Shown: one piece after another, positions 1 to 10,911 of the stretch | Numbering within the stretch: the stretch's first letter is position 1 | How the letters are laid out: each line of letters begins with the position of its first letter | Source: Carallia brachiata | Lineage: Eukaryota > Streptophyta > Magnoliopsida > Malpighiales > Rhizophoraceae | Reading direction: 5' to 3' | DNA: 64,000 nt | Assembly: GCA_021464245.1 (NCBI GenBank) | Contig: JADCRB010000001.1 | Coordinates: 2,772,829 to 2,836,828 of the forward strand | Position numbers and translations under genes: made by a program | Notes under the pieces: generated by a model | Databases searched by the model: none | What the model was told of the DNA's origin: nothing | What the model saw: the letters and a program-made list of their open reading frames with translations, nothing else

Positions 1-302
1 AAAAAAGAATTTGTTGGGCCAGTTTGATTGGACCCATGGGGTCCATGGGCCAGTCTTGGGGTCGACCCAGTTTCCTCCTGCTGCGGTCGGTGTTTCCCAT
101 TTGGTTTCCATAAGTACAATTGTGTTAATTAAATCCTATATCTCTTTTCCCCAGAAAAAATAAGTAAAATAAAAAAAAAAACCCAACAATACTTTTTGGA
201 ATTTTTTTTTAACCCAAAAAAATTGTATGATTTGCACCTTTGCAATTACTAATTTCAACTCGTTCTTTTACAACTTTTTTAATTGAATGTAATAATACTT
301 TT

Positions 303-420
303 ATTTTTTACAACAAAAAATAATAAAATATATTCATTTTATTTGTTGCAAAAAGTGTCTTTATTTTTTACAACAAAAAATAATAAAATATATTCATTTT
401 ATTTGTTGCAAAAAGTGAAA
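303..420. repeat. Two-copy 60-bp tandem repeat, essentially perfect
   Basis: The stretch beginning TTATTTTTTACAACAAAAAA occurs twice, 60 bases apart, with almost no difference over about 57 bases. The matching place in unit 2 (about 3905-3980) has a single diverged copy, so the doubling happened in unit 1 after the units separated. The sequence is AT-rich and has no coding potential. Confidence 0.9.
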
Positions 421-1660
421 CAGTGAGTATAAAAAAAAAGACGTCGTTATATCTAGGCAAATTTTTCGGACAAGAATTCTCTAAAGCTGTAACATTTCTG
501 TTTTAATTTTATGCACGGTGGATTCTCAGTTAATCAATGCTAAGGAAGTCTAAATTCAGGGTATATATAACCATTGTTTCCACAACCATGGTACAAATCT
601 ATCGCAGGAGTTTGATCCGCATAGCATGTGTAGCACCAAGAACACTCACAGAACTTATTGTATTGGCCTTTATTGCTCTCATTAACTACGAATATAATTA
701 TACACCAACCAATGAAACTTAAGGTTCGTTGGGATCCTTTGTACTTAACTATCTGCCATAGTCCATATAAAACAAGAAATTGCTTCACAGTCGAACTTAG
801 ACCATCTTCACCGAAAAAAATAAAAAAGATTACTAGGGAAAAAGGTGGAATGATAAATAAATAAGAAGAAGGTGAGGTCAAACTGAGCCACCGAATGCAT
901 GGCCTTCACTTGTTTCTGTGGGTCACGTCTCTCATGCACGCGACATGCCAGTTGTACAAAAGCATCTGTTTGCCGTTTCGTTGCCCATTTCTTTTCCTCT
1001 ATCACAGCAACCCTCTCACAGCAACCCTCTTTTAAGTTTTCAAACAAGAATGTGAACTGGGTGAAGAGATAAAGAAGATCTGGAAATAAAAAGAAGATCT
1101 CGAAATGAAAAAAAGGGTGTTGCTAATTAAATTTACATGCATACACATTAGGGTAATCTGCATGTTCGATTGAACAAAAATGAAGTAGAACGAATGCATA
1201 TATTATGTACTGAGAGTGCACTAAGATGATCAATTAAGGCAAGTACATAAGAAATGGAGAATACTTTGTGCATGCAAGAGATCGAAGATGATTTTTCTTG
1301 CATGCATAGAAAGATAAGGCAACAAGAAACAACTTAGCTTTAACCCCAAGAAGATGCATTGCATAAAAGTCGATGATCAGAACATATTCCTCACAACAAA
1401 GAAATTGAGTGTATATATGTGTATATATTTTTGTTTTTAATTTCATACAGTACCAGAGCTTGTTCTGGGGAGCTTGCGTAGCCATGGAAGCCTCCACGTT
1501 CCATCTATGGCACCTCTGTCTTTCTCTCCCTTTTCTGGCAAGAGACCCTTTCCTTTTGCTTTATGTGACTCTAATTTGAAAGTGGAATTGATGCTTTGTT
1601 GTTGAAAATTACTTGGCAAAGTGTGAAGAACATTTAAAGTGCCAATAGGTAGCATGTGCT

Positions 1661-1670
1661 GCCACGTGGC
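1661..1670. promoter_or_regulatory. G-box GCCACGTGGC, unit 1
   Basis: This perfect palindrome contains the CACGTG core bound by plant bZIP and bHLH factors. The same ten bases occur in the equivalent place of units 2 and 3. It lies about 1 kb upstream of the small membrane-protein gene. Function is inferred from the motif and its conservation. Confidence 0.5.
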
Positions 1671-2704
1671 AACTGGGCGATGTCAACGAGGATTTTGGTT
1701 TTGATAAGTGCATTCTTGTTCCAATTACCAAAAAAAAAAAAAAAAAAAAAAAAAAGCAAAAGTTTGCTCTCCAAAGTTAAATTGTCAGAAAAAGTTTGAA
1801 ATTGTAATTTATTAGATTTATATTACAATTGTGTATAGATTATAAGTGTAATAAAAAATAATATTATTTTATTACACTTATAATTATATAATTATATAAT
1901 AAATTATAAATTACATCATAAAATTTTTTTTAATAAATTTTCTTTGATCCCGTAATACTAAAAAAAAAAATCAGCCTTTATTTATTTCTTAACTGTCAAA
2001 GATAAACAGGAGATCCGTGCATCTACATTTGCACTATCACAGTCAGATCACGCTCGTAGGGGTCTGGACTGTCTAGTATGGTAATTCTTGCAAAATATGC
2101 GTTGCAAAACCCCGTGTACAATTTGGGCCGGCCCAGATCCAAATATAAGTTAAAAGTCTTAGAATGGGTTTGGTCGACGGATTGGGTAATTTATCGAAAA
2201 AAAATAAAATTAAAACGAATTAAAAAAAAAAACTGAATTCGTCATTGAGGTCAAATAGATTGTCACGATTCGCAACCCATTTTGCTCCTATTAAGGAATC
2301 AGACTTTCATTAAACCGTAATATATAGATAACACCTCAAATATCATCTAGTAACATATCTCTTCCCTAAATTTTTATTATGCTGTCATGCCCCCCAATCT
2401 CCATAAGTCGGGTAATGAAAGGATTTTAAAATTTGAGAGTAGACACGCGCGCGTGAAAAGACATGTCTTGTCAAATAATGAGACAACAAATGAAGAAGAG
2501 AAACTAACATTATGCAGTCAAAAATTGCATCCTTTCAACCAAAAGTCACAACCAATAAAAAGTCTAATATATATATAACACAACCACAATATAACTAATC
2601 ATGCAAATAGTTATACGAACGATCAGTTTCCGTCTCCCATTCTTATAATTGAATTTGTGAGGAAAAAATTGGTAGTCAAATACCCATTTGGAGAATAATT
2701 GAAT

Positions 2705-2887
2705 ATGGAAGAAGAATATGGATGGGGGTGCGGTTCAACACTGGCTCTTCTAGCGGTCGCTGCTGTTCTGTTGTTTGGTCCATTGTTGATGGGATCGTTG
2801 CAACCACCTTCCGTCTTAATGTTAATTATGTTTCCTCTGATTTTGGTGGGAATTCTCTACATTCTCCATCAAGCCTCTTTGGAGTGA
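2705..2887 (+). CDS. Small two-helix membrane protein, ARGOS/OSR-like (unit 1)
   Basis: This one-exon gene encodes 60 residues starting MEEEYGWGCGSTL. I chose the ATG at 2705 because it is the first ATG and the acidic start is shared with the copy at 8515. Two hydrophobic helices (about residues 11-30 and 36-56) flank a short turn with LQPP. The pattern of helix, proline pair and helix resembles the OSR domain of ARGOS, ARL and OSR1, small ER proteins that promote organ growth and dampen ethylene response. The longer LPPLPPPP signature of that family is reduced here to SLQPPS. The membrane topology is read from the sequence. Family membership is an inference from this resemblance and could be coincidental. 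The gene sits in a tandem array and its reading frame is preserved in the copy at 8515. Confidence 0.6.
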   Translation: MEEEYGWGCGSTLALLAVAAVLLFGPLLMGSLQPPSVLMLIMFPLILVGILYILHQASLE

Positions 2888-5239
2888 TAGTTAATTTATC
2901 TGATTGTTAGAATTTTTTGGAGGATCAACAGAGACAAGCAGACCGAGTGCATCACCTACTTGCTGTATTATTATTATGTGATATGTATACAAAAAATGTT
3001 GTTATGCGTGGTTTAGTATAAAGATTTGAATATGGTTTTTTATTTATGGCTGATGCCACTCTTTGGTTTCTTTCTTTTTTGGTTTCTTTAACACTCACAA
3101 TAATTAAATTCACTCAATATGACAATTCAAAAAACACGTGATCATTAATATCATAACTTGTTTAGTTTAGATTAATGTAGACTTCATTGTATTGAATAAT
3201 AAGGAGATATTTTCACTCCATATTAAGGAAAGTCCCAGTTTTTCTTTTTCCTTTTTTTTAATAAAGACCAAGTGAAATAATAATTCAAAACTCACCCAAC
3301 AAAACATTCCAAAAGTGAGTATATCCTTTCTAATTTTTAGATGCTTTTTGACGACAAGATAATGAGATTCTAAATGCCAATTAATTCACAGGTTTAAGAT
3401 CCTCTTTCAAGTTTCAACTACAATCAACCCCAAGGCTATATAAATCTATTTGCCGCATGATAAAGAGAAGATTCGACTATCAAACATGTAATTTTGAATC
3501 TTTTTACTGAATAAAGTGTCTGTATATCTTTGTATAGATGAAAATCTGTTTCTCATTATTATTATTTTTTTTTTTGATCTTAGTTTTTTTTTTTCTTACT
3601 ATTATTTTTTTCCAAAAAAGAATTTGTTGGGCCAGTTTGATTGGACCCATGCCGTCCATGGGCCAGTCGTGGGGTCGACCCAGTTTCCTGCTGCTGCGGT
3701 CTGTGTTTCCCAGTTTGTTTCCAGAAGTACAATTCTGTTAATTAAATCATATATCTCTTTTCCCCAGGAAAAATATTGTACGGTTCACACCTTTGTAATT
3801 GCTAATTTCAAATCGTTCTATTCAAACTCCCTTAATTGAATTCTAATTAAAGTATTGCTACAATATTGAAAGATTTTGTTTGAAATTTTTTTTTGAATGT
3901 AATTATATCTTTATTTTTTATAATTATGTTTTTTTTATAATAAAAAATAATAAAATATTTTATTTTATTTATTGCAAAAAGTGAAGTCGTGATTGTAAAA
4001 AAAAAAAAGAAAATGTTTGACAAATTCTTTTGACACGAATTTTCTGAAACTGTAACATTTCTGTTTCAATTTTATGCACGATGGATTCCCAATTAATCAA
4101 TGCTAAGGATGTCTAAATTCAGGGTATATGTAACCATTGTTTCCACAACAATGGTACAAATCTATCGCAGGAGTTTGATCCGCATAGCATGTGTAGCACC
4201 AAGAGCACTCACAGAACTTATTGTATTGGCCTTAATTACTCTCATTAACTACGAATTTATACACCAACCAATGGAACTTAAGGTTCGTTGGGATCCTTTG
4301 CAAATCTGCCATAGTCCATATAAAACAAGAAATTGCTTCACAGTCTAACTTAGACCATCTCCACCAAAAAAAAATAAAAATAAAAAATAAAAAACGTTAC
4401 TAGGGAAAAAAGGTAAATGATAAATTAATAACAAGAAGGTGAGGTCAAACTGAGCAACAGAATGCATGGCCTCCACTTGTTTCTGTGGGTCACATGTCTC
4501 ATGCACGGGACACGCCACTTGTACAAAATTCTCTGTTTGCTCTTTCATTACCCATTTCTTTCCTCCACCACCATCTTGACCAGACAGCAATCCTCTTTTA
4601 AGTTTTAAAACAAGAAGGTGAACTGGGTGAAGACATTAAGAACTCCAAAAACATAAAGGCTTTTGCTAATTAAATTTACATGCATACACACATCAGAGAA
4701 ATCTGCATGATTTTGTTTGAACAAAAATGAATTAGCACGAATGCATGTATTGTGAACCGAGAATTTCGTGTACTAAGATGATCAACTTACGATTAACACA
4801 TAAAAAATAGAGATCATTTGTGCATGCAAGAGATCGAAGATGATTTTTGTTGCATGCATATAAAAATAAGACAACAAGAAACAGCTAAGCTATAAGCCAG
4901 GAAGATGCATTGCATAAAGGTGATGATCAGACCATATTCCTCATAACAAAGACATTGAGTATATATATATATATCACATTCTGCTAACCTAGAATTATAC
5001 TTTTTTTTTTTTTGTTTTTAATTTTATACAGTACCAGAGCTTGTGCTGGGGAGCTTGGTGTAGCCATGAAAGCCTCCACGTTCCATCTATGGCACCTCTG
5101 TCTTTCTCTCCCTTTTCTGGCAAAGGACCCTCTCCTTTTGCTCTATGTGTCCCCATTTTGAAAGTGGAATTGATGCTTTGTTGTTGGAAACTACTTGGCA
5201 AAGTGTGAACATTTAAAGTGCCAAGGGGTAAAATGTGCT

Positions 5240-5249
5240 GCCACGTGGC
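5240..5249. promoter_or_regulatory. G-box GCCACGTGGC, unit 2
   Basis: The ten bases are identical to 1661-1670 and 7684-7693, while the surrounding unit sequence has drifted. The gene expected downstream in this unit is deleted, so the site may no longer control anything. Confidence 0.45.
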
Positions 5250-5882
5250 AATTGGGCGCTGTCAACGAGGATTTTGATTTGTTTTTTTTTTTTTTTTGTC
5301 CTTGGATTTTGGTTTTATTAAGTGCATTCTTGGTCCAAATTTTTTTATTAAAAAGAAAAAACAGCGTTTAATTATTTCTCAACTGTAAAAGATAAACGGG
5401 AGATTGGTGCACTATCACAGTCGGAGCACGCTCGGAGCCGTCTGGTAGAGTAATTTTTTATTTTTTTCGATCTGGCAGAGTAATTCTTGCACAATATGCG
5501 TTGCAAAACCTGCATACAATTTGGGCCGCCACAGATTCAAATGTAAGTTAAAAGTCTTAGAATAGGTTTGGTCAGCGGATTCGGCAATTTTATTAAAAAA
5601 AAAAAAGACGAAATTAAAACAAATTAAAAAAATAGCTGAATTCGTCTTCGAGGTCAGATAGATCGTCACTGCCCGCAACCCATTCTGCTTGCACAGACAA
5701 ATCAGACTTTCATTGAACGTAATTTATAGATAGTATCCCAAATGCCATTTAGTGTCATGTATTTGCCCGGCATTTACATCATGCTGTTCCGCCCCTAATC
5801 TCTATAAGTGGGGTAATGAAAGGATTTTAAAACTTGAGAGAATGCATACACGTACTCGGGTGAAGAGACATGTCTCTTCAGT

Positions 5883-6522
5883 AGAGGTGTCAAAATCTGA
5901 CCCGACCCGATGGATTGACCCGAATTCATACGATAAAATACGACCCGAACCCGACCCGATGGATGGCCTAACTCGAAATGACCCGAACCCGAATGACCCG
6001 AAAATCTTTGGGTCAAACCCGACCCAACCCTAACCCGACCCGTTTGACCCGAACTTTTTTTTTTCTTAAGGGAACAAAAAAATAAAATGAAAAAATTTAG
6101 CATATTTTATATTATAAAAAGTATAGATTATATTATTTTCAATATAAATCTTAATTATAAATTTTTTTAGAATATTTTGAGATTTTTTATACAGTTTTAA
6201 ATTTTATTTTAATTTTTAAAAATATTTTAAAAGAAAAATTTTCAATTATTTTTCAATTATATGATTTTCTTTGATTTTTAAGAATTTTTAGTAAAATTTT
6301 TGAAATTTTTAAATTTTTAAAATTTTTAATAAAAAATGTCACGTCATCATTTTTGATGACGTGGCCAACCCGTGGGTTGACTCGAACCCGACCCGAACCC
6401 GAAGTGACCCAACCCAAAATGACTCGAAGATAACTTGACCCGTAAGTAACCCGACCCGAAGTAACCCGAACCCGAAGTGACCCAACCCGAACCCAACCCG
6501 ATGACCCGTTTTGACACCTATA
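5883..6522. mobile_element. MULE-like foldback element rich in ACCCG repeats
   Basis: The element is flanked on both sides by the 9-base duplication CTCTTCAGT (5874-5882 and 6523-6531). Its ends are inverted: AGGTGTCAAAA at the left matches TTTTGACACCT at the right, followed inward by many ACCCG/GACCC repeats on both arms. A 9-base target duplication is the mark of Mutator-type transposition. It contains no transposase, so it is non-autonomous. The equivalent places in units 1 and 3 (about 2464 and 8274) lack it, so it inserted after the units duplicated. Confidence 0.85.
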
Positions 6523-6540
6523 CTCTTCAGTCTTCTCAAA

Positions 6541-6795
6541 TAATGAGACAATAAATGAAGAAGAAAAATTAACATTATGCAGCCAAACGTTGTATTTTTT
6601 TAACTAAAAATCACAATTAATAAAAAATTTAACATATATATATAACATAACTAACTATGCAAATAACTAGAGAAAGAATAATGAAAAAGAGAAACTAACA
6701 TTATGCAGCCAAACGTTACATCTTTTCAACTAAAAATCACAATTAATAAAAAATTTAACATATATATATATAACATAATTAACTATGCAAATAAT
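6541..6795. repeat. Local 126-bp tandem duplication in unit 2
   Basis: A stretch containing ACATTATGCAGCCAAACGTT is present twice, offset by 126 bases. Each copy is followed by TCACAATTAATAAAAAATTT and a TA-rich run. Units 1 and 3 hold a single copy. It is non-coding. Confidence 0.8.
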
Positions 6796-6910
6796 TATAG
6801 GAATGATCAGTATATTTTCACTTCATATTAAAGAAAGTCCTAGTTTTTCTTCTTCTTCTTTTTTTTTTTTTTATAAAGGTCAAGTGAAACAATAATTCAA
6901 CACTCACCCA

Positions 6911-7387
6911 CTGTTGTCAGAACCGGACCGGACTGGCAGGTCGGATCGGTTGAACCAGGGACCGGCCGGTGGTCCGGGCCGGTTTTGGTAAATTTTGAAG
7001 GGTGACTCGGACCGGTCAAAACCGGAAAAAATTGGTCAAGAACCGGTCAAAACAGGTAAAAACCGGTGAAAACCGGACCGGTTGAACCGGTCCAATAAAA
7101 TTAAAAAATTCATAAATTACAATTTGACCCCAAATGTTATTTAAATTATAATTTAAGAATTAACTTTAATTTAAAAGTTCAATTTAGTCCTAAATCTATT
7201 AAAAATTTCAATTTCATCCTTAAAATTAGAAAAATTAATATTTAATCACTATTTATAAATATTATTTTTATAATACTTTTATACACATATATATTATTAA
7301 ATACCGGTTCAAATACCGGTTCGACCGGTTCAACGTTAACCCACTAATATTTTCGATTCGATGACCGGTCCGGTTCTGACAACCTTG
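6911..7387. mobile_element. MULE-like MITE with CCGGTT termini, copy 1
   Basis: The duplication CACTCACCCA flanks both sides (6901-6910 and 7388-7397; 9 or 10 bases). The termini are inverted: TTGTCAGAACCGGACCGG at the left mirrors CCGGTCCGGTTCTGACAA at the right, with many CCGGTT units inside each arm and an AT-rich centre. Units 1 and 3 have the empty site. A second member of the family lies at 30409-30875. There is no coding sequence, so it is a non-autonomous element. Confidence 0.85.
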
Positions 7388-7683
7388 CACTCACCCAACA
7401 AAATATTCTAAAAATGAGTATGTTCTCTCTAATTTTTAGATGTTTTTTGACGACAAGATAATGAGGTTCTAAATGCCAATTAATTCAAAAGTTAATTATT
7501 GTAGCCATGGAAGCTTGCGCAATCCATCTACAGCACCTCTGTATTTCTCCCCCTTTTCTGGCAAAAAGACCCTCTCCTTTTACTCTATGTGTCTGTATTT
7601 TGAAAGTGGAATTGATGCTTTGTTGTTGAAAATTACTTGGCAAAGCGTGAAGAACATTAAAGTGCCAAGAAGTAGAATGTGCT

Positions 7684-7693
7684 GCCACGTGGC
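7684..7693. promoter_or_regulatory. G-box GCCACGTGGC, unit 3
   Basis: This is the third identical copy of the ten-base palindrome. It lies about 0.8 kb upstream of the intact small gene at 8515. Confidence 0.5.
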
Positions 7694-8514
7694 AATTGGG
7701 CGATGTCAACGAGGATTTTGGTTTTATTAAGTGCATTCTTGCTCCATTTTTTTTTTTTTTAAAACGAGCCCTTAATTATTTCTCAACTGTAAAAGAGAAA
7801 CAGGAGATTGGTGCATATATATTTGCACTATCACAGTCAGGTCACGCTCGTAGCGGTCTGGTAGGGTAATTCTTGCAAAAGATGCGTTAAAAATCCCGTG
7901 CACGATTTTGGCCGGCCCAGATCCAAATGTAAGTTAAAAGTCTGAGAATAGGTTTGGTCGGCGGATTGGGCAATTTATTGAAAAAGAGGAAATTAAAACA
8001 AATTAAAAAAAAAAAAAAAACTGAAATCGTCGTCGAGGTCAGATAGATCGTCACAGTTTGCAACCCATTTCGCTCGTACTGAGGAGTCGGACTTTAACTG
8101 AATCATAATGTATAGACAGCGCTCCAAATACCATATAGTATCATGTCTCTTTCTTAAATTTTTGTCATGCTGTCGTGGCTTCCAATTTTTATAAGTTGGG
8201 CAATGAAAGGATTTCAAAATTTCCTATCACAAAAAAAAAATTTTTGGGAGTACACACGCGCGCAAAGAGACATGTCTTGTCAAATAACGAGACAACAAAT
8301 GAAAAACGAAACTAATATTATATAGTTAAAAGTTACATCCTTTTAAACAAAAGTTACAACCAATAAAAAGTTTAATATGTATATAACATAACCACAACAT
8401 AACAAACCATGTAAATAGTCATACGAACGATCAATTTCTATCTCTCATTCTTATAATTGAAATTGTGAGGAGAAAATTAGTAGTCATATACCCATTTTTG
8501 GAGAAGAATTGAAT

Positions 8515-8697
8515 ATGGAAGAAGAGTATAAATGGGGGTGTAGTTCAACACTGGCGCTTCTCGTGGTTGCTGTTATTCTGTTGTTTGCTCCATTGTTGAT
8601 GGGATCTTTGCAACCACCTTCAGTTTTTGTGTTACTTATGTTTCTTCTGATTTTAGCGGCAATTCTTTTCGTTCTCCATCAAGCCTCCTCGGAGTGA
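8515..8697 (+). CDS. Small two-helix membrane protein, ARGOS/OSR-like (unit 3)
   Basis: This 60-residue, one-exon protein starts MEEEYKWGCSSTL and is a close paralogue of the product at 2705. Two hydrophobic helices flank the same SLQPPS turn and the protein ends QASSE. Differences from the unit 1 copy are mostly conservative hydrophobic swaps (for example AVAAV to VVAVI), and length and frame are kept. That pattern suggests the protein is under constraint, although a count of synonymous against amino-acid changes has not been made. The ARGOS/OSR assignment rests on topology and the central proline pair and stays tentative. Confidence 0.6.
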   Translation: MEEEYKWGCSSTLALLVVAVILLFAPLLMGSLQPPSVFVLLMFLLILAAILFVLHQASSE

Positions 8698-9430
8698 GTT
8701 AATTTATCTGATTGTTAAAATTTTTTGAGGATTAACAGAGACAAGCAAACCCGGCGCATTACTTACTCGCTGTATTATTATTATGTGATATGTTGTTATG
8801 CGTGGTTTAGTATAAAGATTTCAATATGGTTTTTTATTTATGGCCGATGCCATTCTTTGGTTTAATTTTTTGGTTTTTTTAACACTCACTAAGACAATTC
8901 AAAAATACGTGATCATTAATATCAAAATCGGTTAGTTTAGGTTAATGCAGACTTCGTTGCATTGAATAATGAAGAGATATTTTCACTTCATATTAAGAAA
9001 AGTCCTTTTTTTTCCTTTTTTTTATTAAGGCCAAGTGAAACAATAATTCAAAACTCACCCAACAAAATATTTCAAAAGTAAGTATATTCTCTATAATTTT
9101 TGGACGCTTTTTGACGAAAAGATAGCGAGGTTCTAAATGCTAATTAATTGCAGTGTTAAAGATCTTCTTTCAATTTTCAATTATAATCAACCCGGAGGCT
9201 ATATAATTCTAATATTTGTTACATGAAATTTTGTTTATATTCAGCAATTCTAATTAATGTACTTTTTCTTCAAAAACATAATTATAAAAATAACACATTT
9301 TTCCCATGATAAAGAGAAGATTTGATTATCATACATGTAATTTTGAATCTTTTCACTTAATAAAGTGTCTGTATATCTTTGTATGGGTAAATATCTGTTT
9401 CTCATTAACTTTTTTTTGAAACTAATTTTT

Positions 9431-9873
9431 TCCAAAAAGAATTTGTTGGGCCAGTGGGACTGGACCCTTGCGGTCCATGGGCCAGTTGTGGGGTCGACCC
9501 AGTTTCCCGCTGCTGCGGTCGGTTTACCAGTAGGTTTCCAAAAGCACAATTATGTTAATTAAATCCTAAAACTCTTTTCCCCCAGAAAAAAATATTGTAC
9601 GGTACTTATAGCTTTGTAATTACTAATTTCAAATGGTTCTATTCCAACTCTTTTAATTGAATTTTAGTCTTATGCAAGGTGGATTCCCAATTAATCAATG
9701 CTAAGAAAGTCTAAATTCAGGGTATATATAACCATTGTTTCCACAACAATGGTACAAATCTATCGCAGGAGTTTGACACGCATGGCATGCGTAGCACCAA
9801 GAGCACTCACAGTCCTTAATTGTATTGGCCTTAATTACTCTCATTAACTATGAATTTATACACCAACCAATGG
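9431..9873. repeat. Tandem unit 4, short remnant
   Basis: The GGGCCAGT landmark recurs near 9446 and the TATCGCAGGAGTTTGA block near 9760. Similarity to unit 2 stops just after CACCAACCAATGGAA near 9873, and the sequence then leads into a different, diverged family member at 10033. The roughly 200 AT-rich bases between the two landmarks in unit 2 are missing. Confidence 0.75.
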
Positions 9874-10032
9874 AATTTTCTTCATGGGATTGAATGTGAA
9901 ATTTTGTAGCTAAGAATGTAACCGAAGTTGAATAGTGTATTTAATCTGACCTTTCTTGTAAACACTATCCTCAAAACAACCATAAACTGCTACTATTTTC
10001 TGCCTCCTTCTCCACCTTTGCAAGTCTTAAGC

Positions 10033-10209
10033 ATGAGCAGTAATTCCACTATCTGTTCAGTCCTAATGGCCTTACTGATGATATCATCCATATTGATCTT
10101 TCCATACTACATGCAGCCAGAACCTCCTGCTATATTGGCTTTCCTATTCTCACTCATTCCTCTCTCCACCTTCTTGTATTCATTCTTCCTGGCGCTGTTC
10201 GTATGGTGA
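10033..10209 (+). CDS. Diverged third member of the small two-helix membrane protein family
   Basis: The 58-residue product starts MSSNSTICSVLMALLM. Two hydrophobic helices (about residues 8-24 and 31-55) flank a turn with QPEPPA, matching the layout of the proteins at 2705 and 8515. The N-terminus is different and the overall identity is low. I chose the ATG at 10033 because the reading frame upstream of it has no family resemblance. A polypyrimidine stretch ending in AG lies just before it and could be a splice acceptor in the leader. It sits directly after the unit 4 remnant, which supports common descent with the array. Confidence 0.45.
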   Translation: MSSNSTICSVLMALLMISSILIFPYYMQPEPPAILAFLFSLIPLSTFLYSFFLALFVW

Positions 10210-10911
10210 TGCCAGACATCACTCCTGGAAGCTTGCAGCTTGTTGATAAAAGAAAAATAAAAAATCCACAGCTGTTCGGCTATTTTATGGTTTTCTTGTT
10301 TTTCATTATCTTGTTTTTTTTTTTTTTGGATTATACCCTTCTATTAGCAATTGTTGTTTCTTTTTTTTTGTTTTTTGTTTTCGGTCCTTGATCATCAGTG
10401 CCTCGTGTTCGTCAATTCCTGAATACAGTCTATCCTCATTGCTGCATAGCACGCAACACAATTTACTACTAACTACACTGATGTACAAACATGCAACGGG
10501 CACTATGGAAATCAGCAATGAGAACCTGTCTGAAAAAAGTTCAGAATGCAACTCAGTTTTGGCACCTAGATTCCCTTTAAGAAAAAATAATACTAATAAT
10601 AATCATACTAAGACCATCCGGATTACAAGAATTTAAAAGAAATTGAACTAACAAGGTAAAATTGGATAAAATTCACCACTCAGCCTACTCTCTTTAACAA
10701 TTGTAAGGCAAATCTTCATGTACATTAGCCGGCAACCAGTGAAGTTTCATTCCAGCAATGGACATATAGATGCACCAAGTTCGAGTATGTCAAGCTCAAG
10801 AACCATCACTTCTTCCTCCACCACTATATCTCAAGTTTCAACACAAGGCTTAAACCAGACTTGAGTTCTTCAATCTTTACAGCACAACACTGTCGTCCTA
10901 ATTTTCATTTA
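10210..10911. other. Spacer, no gene seen
   Basis: The DNA is T-rich and of ordinary composition, and probably includes the 3' end of the small gene and that of the minus-strand trihelix gene. No open frame here has recognisable features. Confidence 0.6.

Larger units (their letters stand above)
1..3607. repeat. Tandem segmental-duplication unit 1 (left end outside window)
   Basis: This is the most complete copy of a unit that recurs at 3608-7485, 7486-9430 and 9431-9873. Landmarks in order are a GGGCCAGTTTGATTGGACCC block near 20, a block near 530-670 containing TATCGCAGGAGTTTGATCCG, a block near 870-950, the 1478-1670 block with a perfect G-box, a small membrane-protein gene at 2705-2887, and a tail from about 3203 to 3540. 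The matches are close to identical over long stretches, which points to recent duplication. The unit is about 3.6 kb, judged from the recurrence of the first landmark near 3614. Confidence 0.85.
3608..7485. repeat. Tandem unit 2, gene lost, two element insertions
   Basis: The first landmark recurs near 3614, the TATCGCAGGAG block near 4160, the G-box block at 5062-5250 and the ATGAAAGGATTTT landmark near 5814. The unit then carries a MULE-like insertion (5883-6522), a local 126-bp tandem duplication (about 6541-6795), a deletion of the small gene (junction near 6811) and a second insertion (6911-7387). It ends at a junction near 7485 that runs straight into the middle of unit 3. Confidence 0.85.
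7486..9430. repeat. Tandem unit 3, 5' truncated
   Basis: The unit begins abruptly inside the block that starts at 1478 in unit 1 (GTAGCCATGGAAGC at 7501). It then follows unit 1 through the G-box, the ATGAAAGGATTTT landmark near 8200, the small gene at 8515 and the tail landmarks near 8972, 9112 and 9360. The first roughly 1.5 kb of the unit is missing, which suggests an unequal crossover or deletion at about 7485. Confidence 0.8.

Noticed and set aside
537..722. 61-codon frame MLRKSKFRVYIT, also present in unit 2
   Set aside because: The C-terminal part differs between units through small gaps, and the conserved block reads equally well as non-coding. I treat it as regulatory rather than coding.
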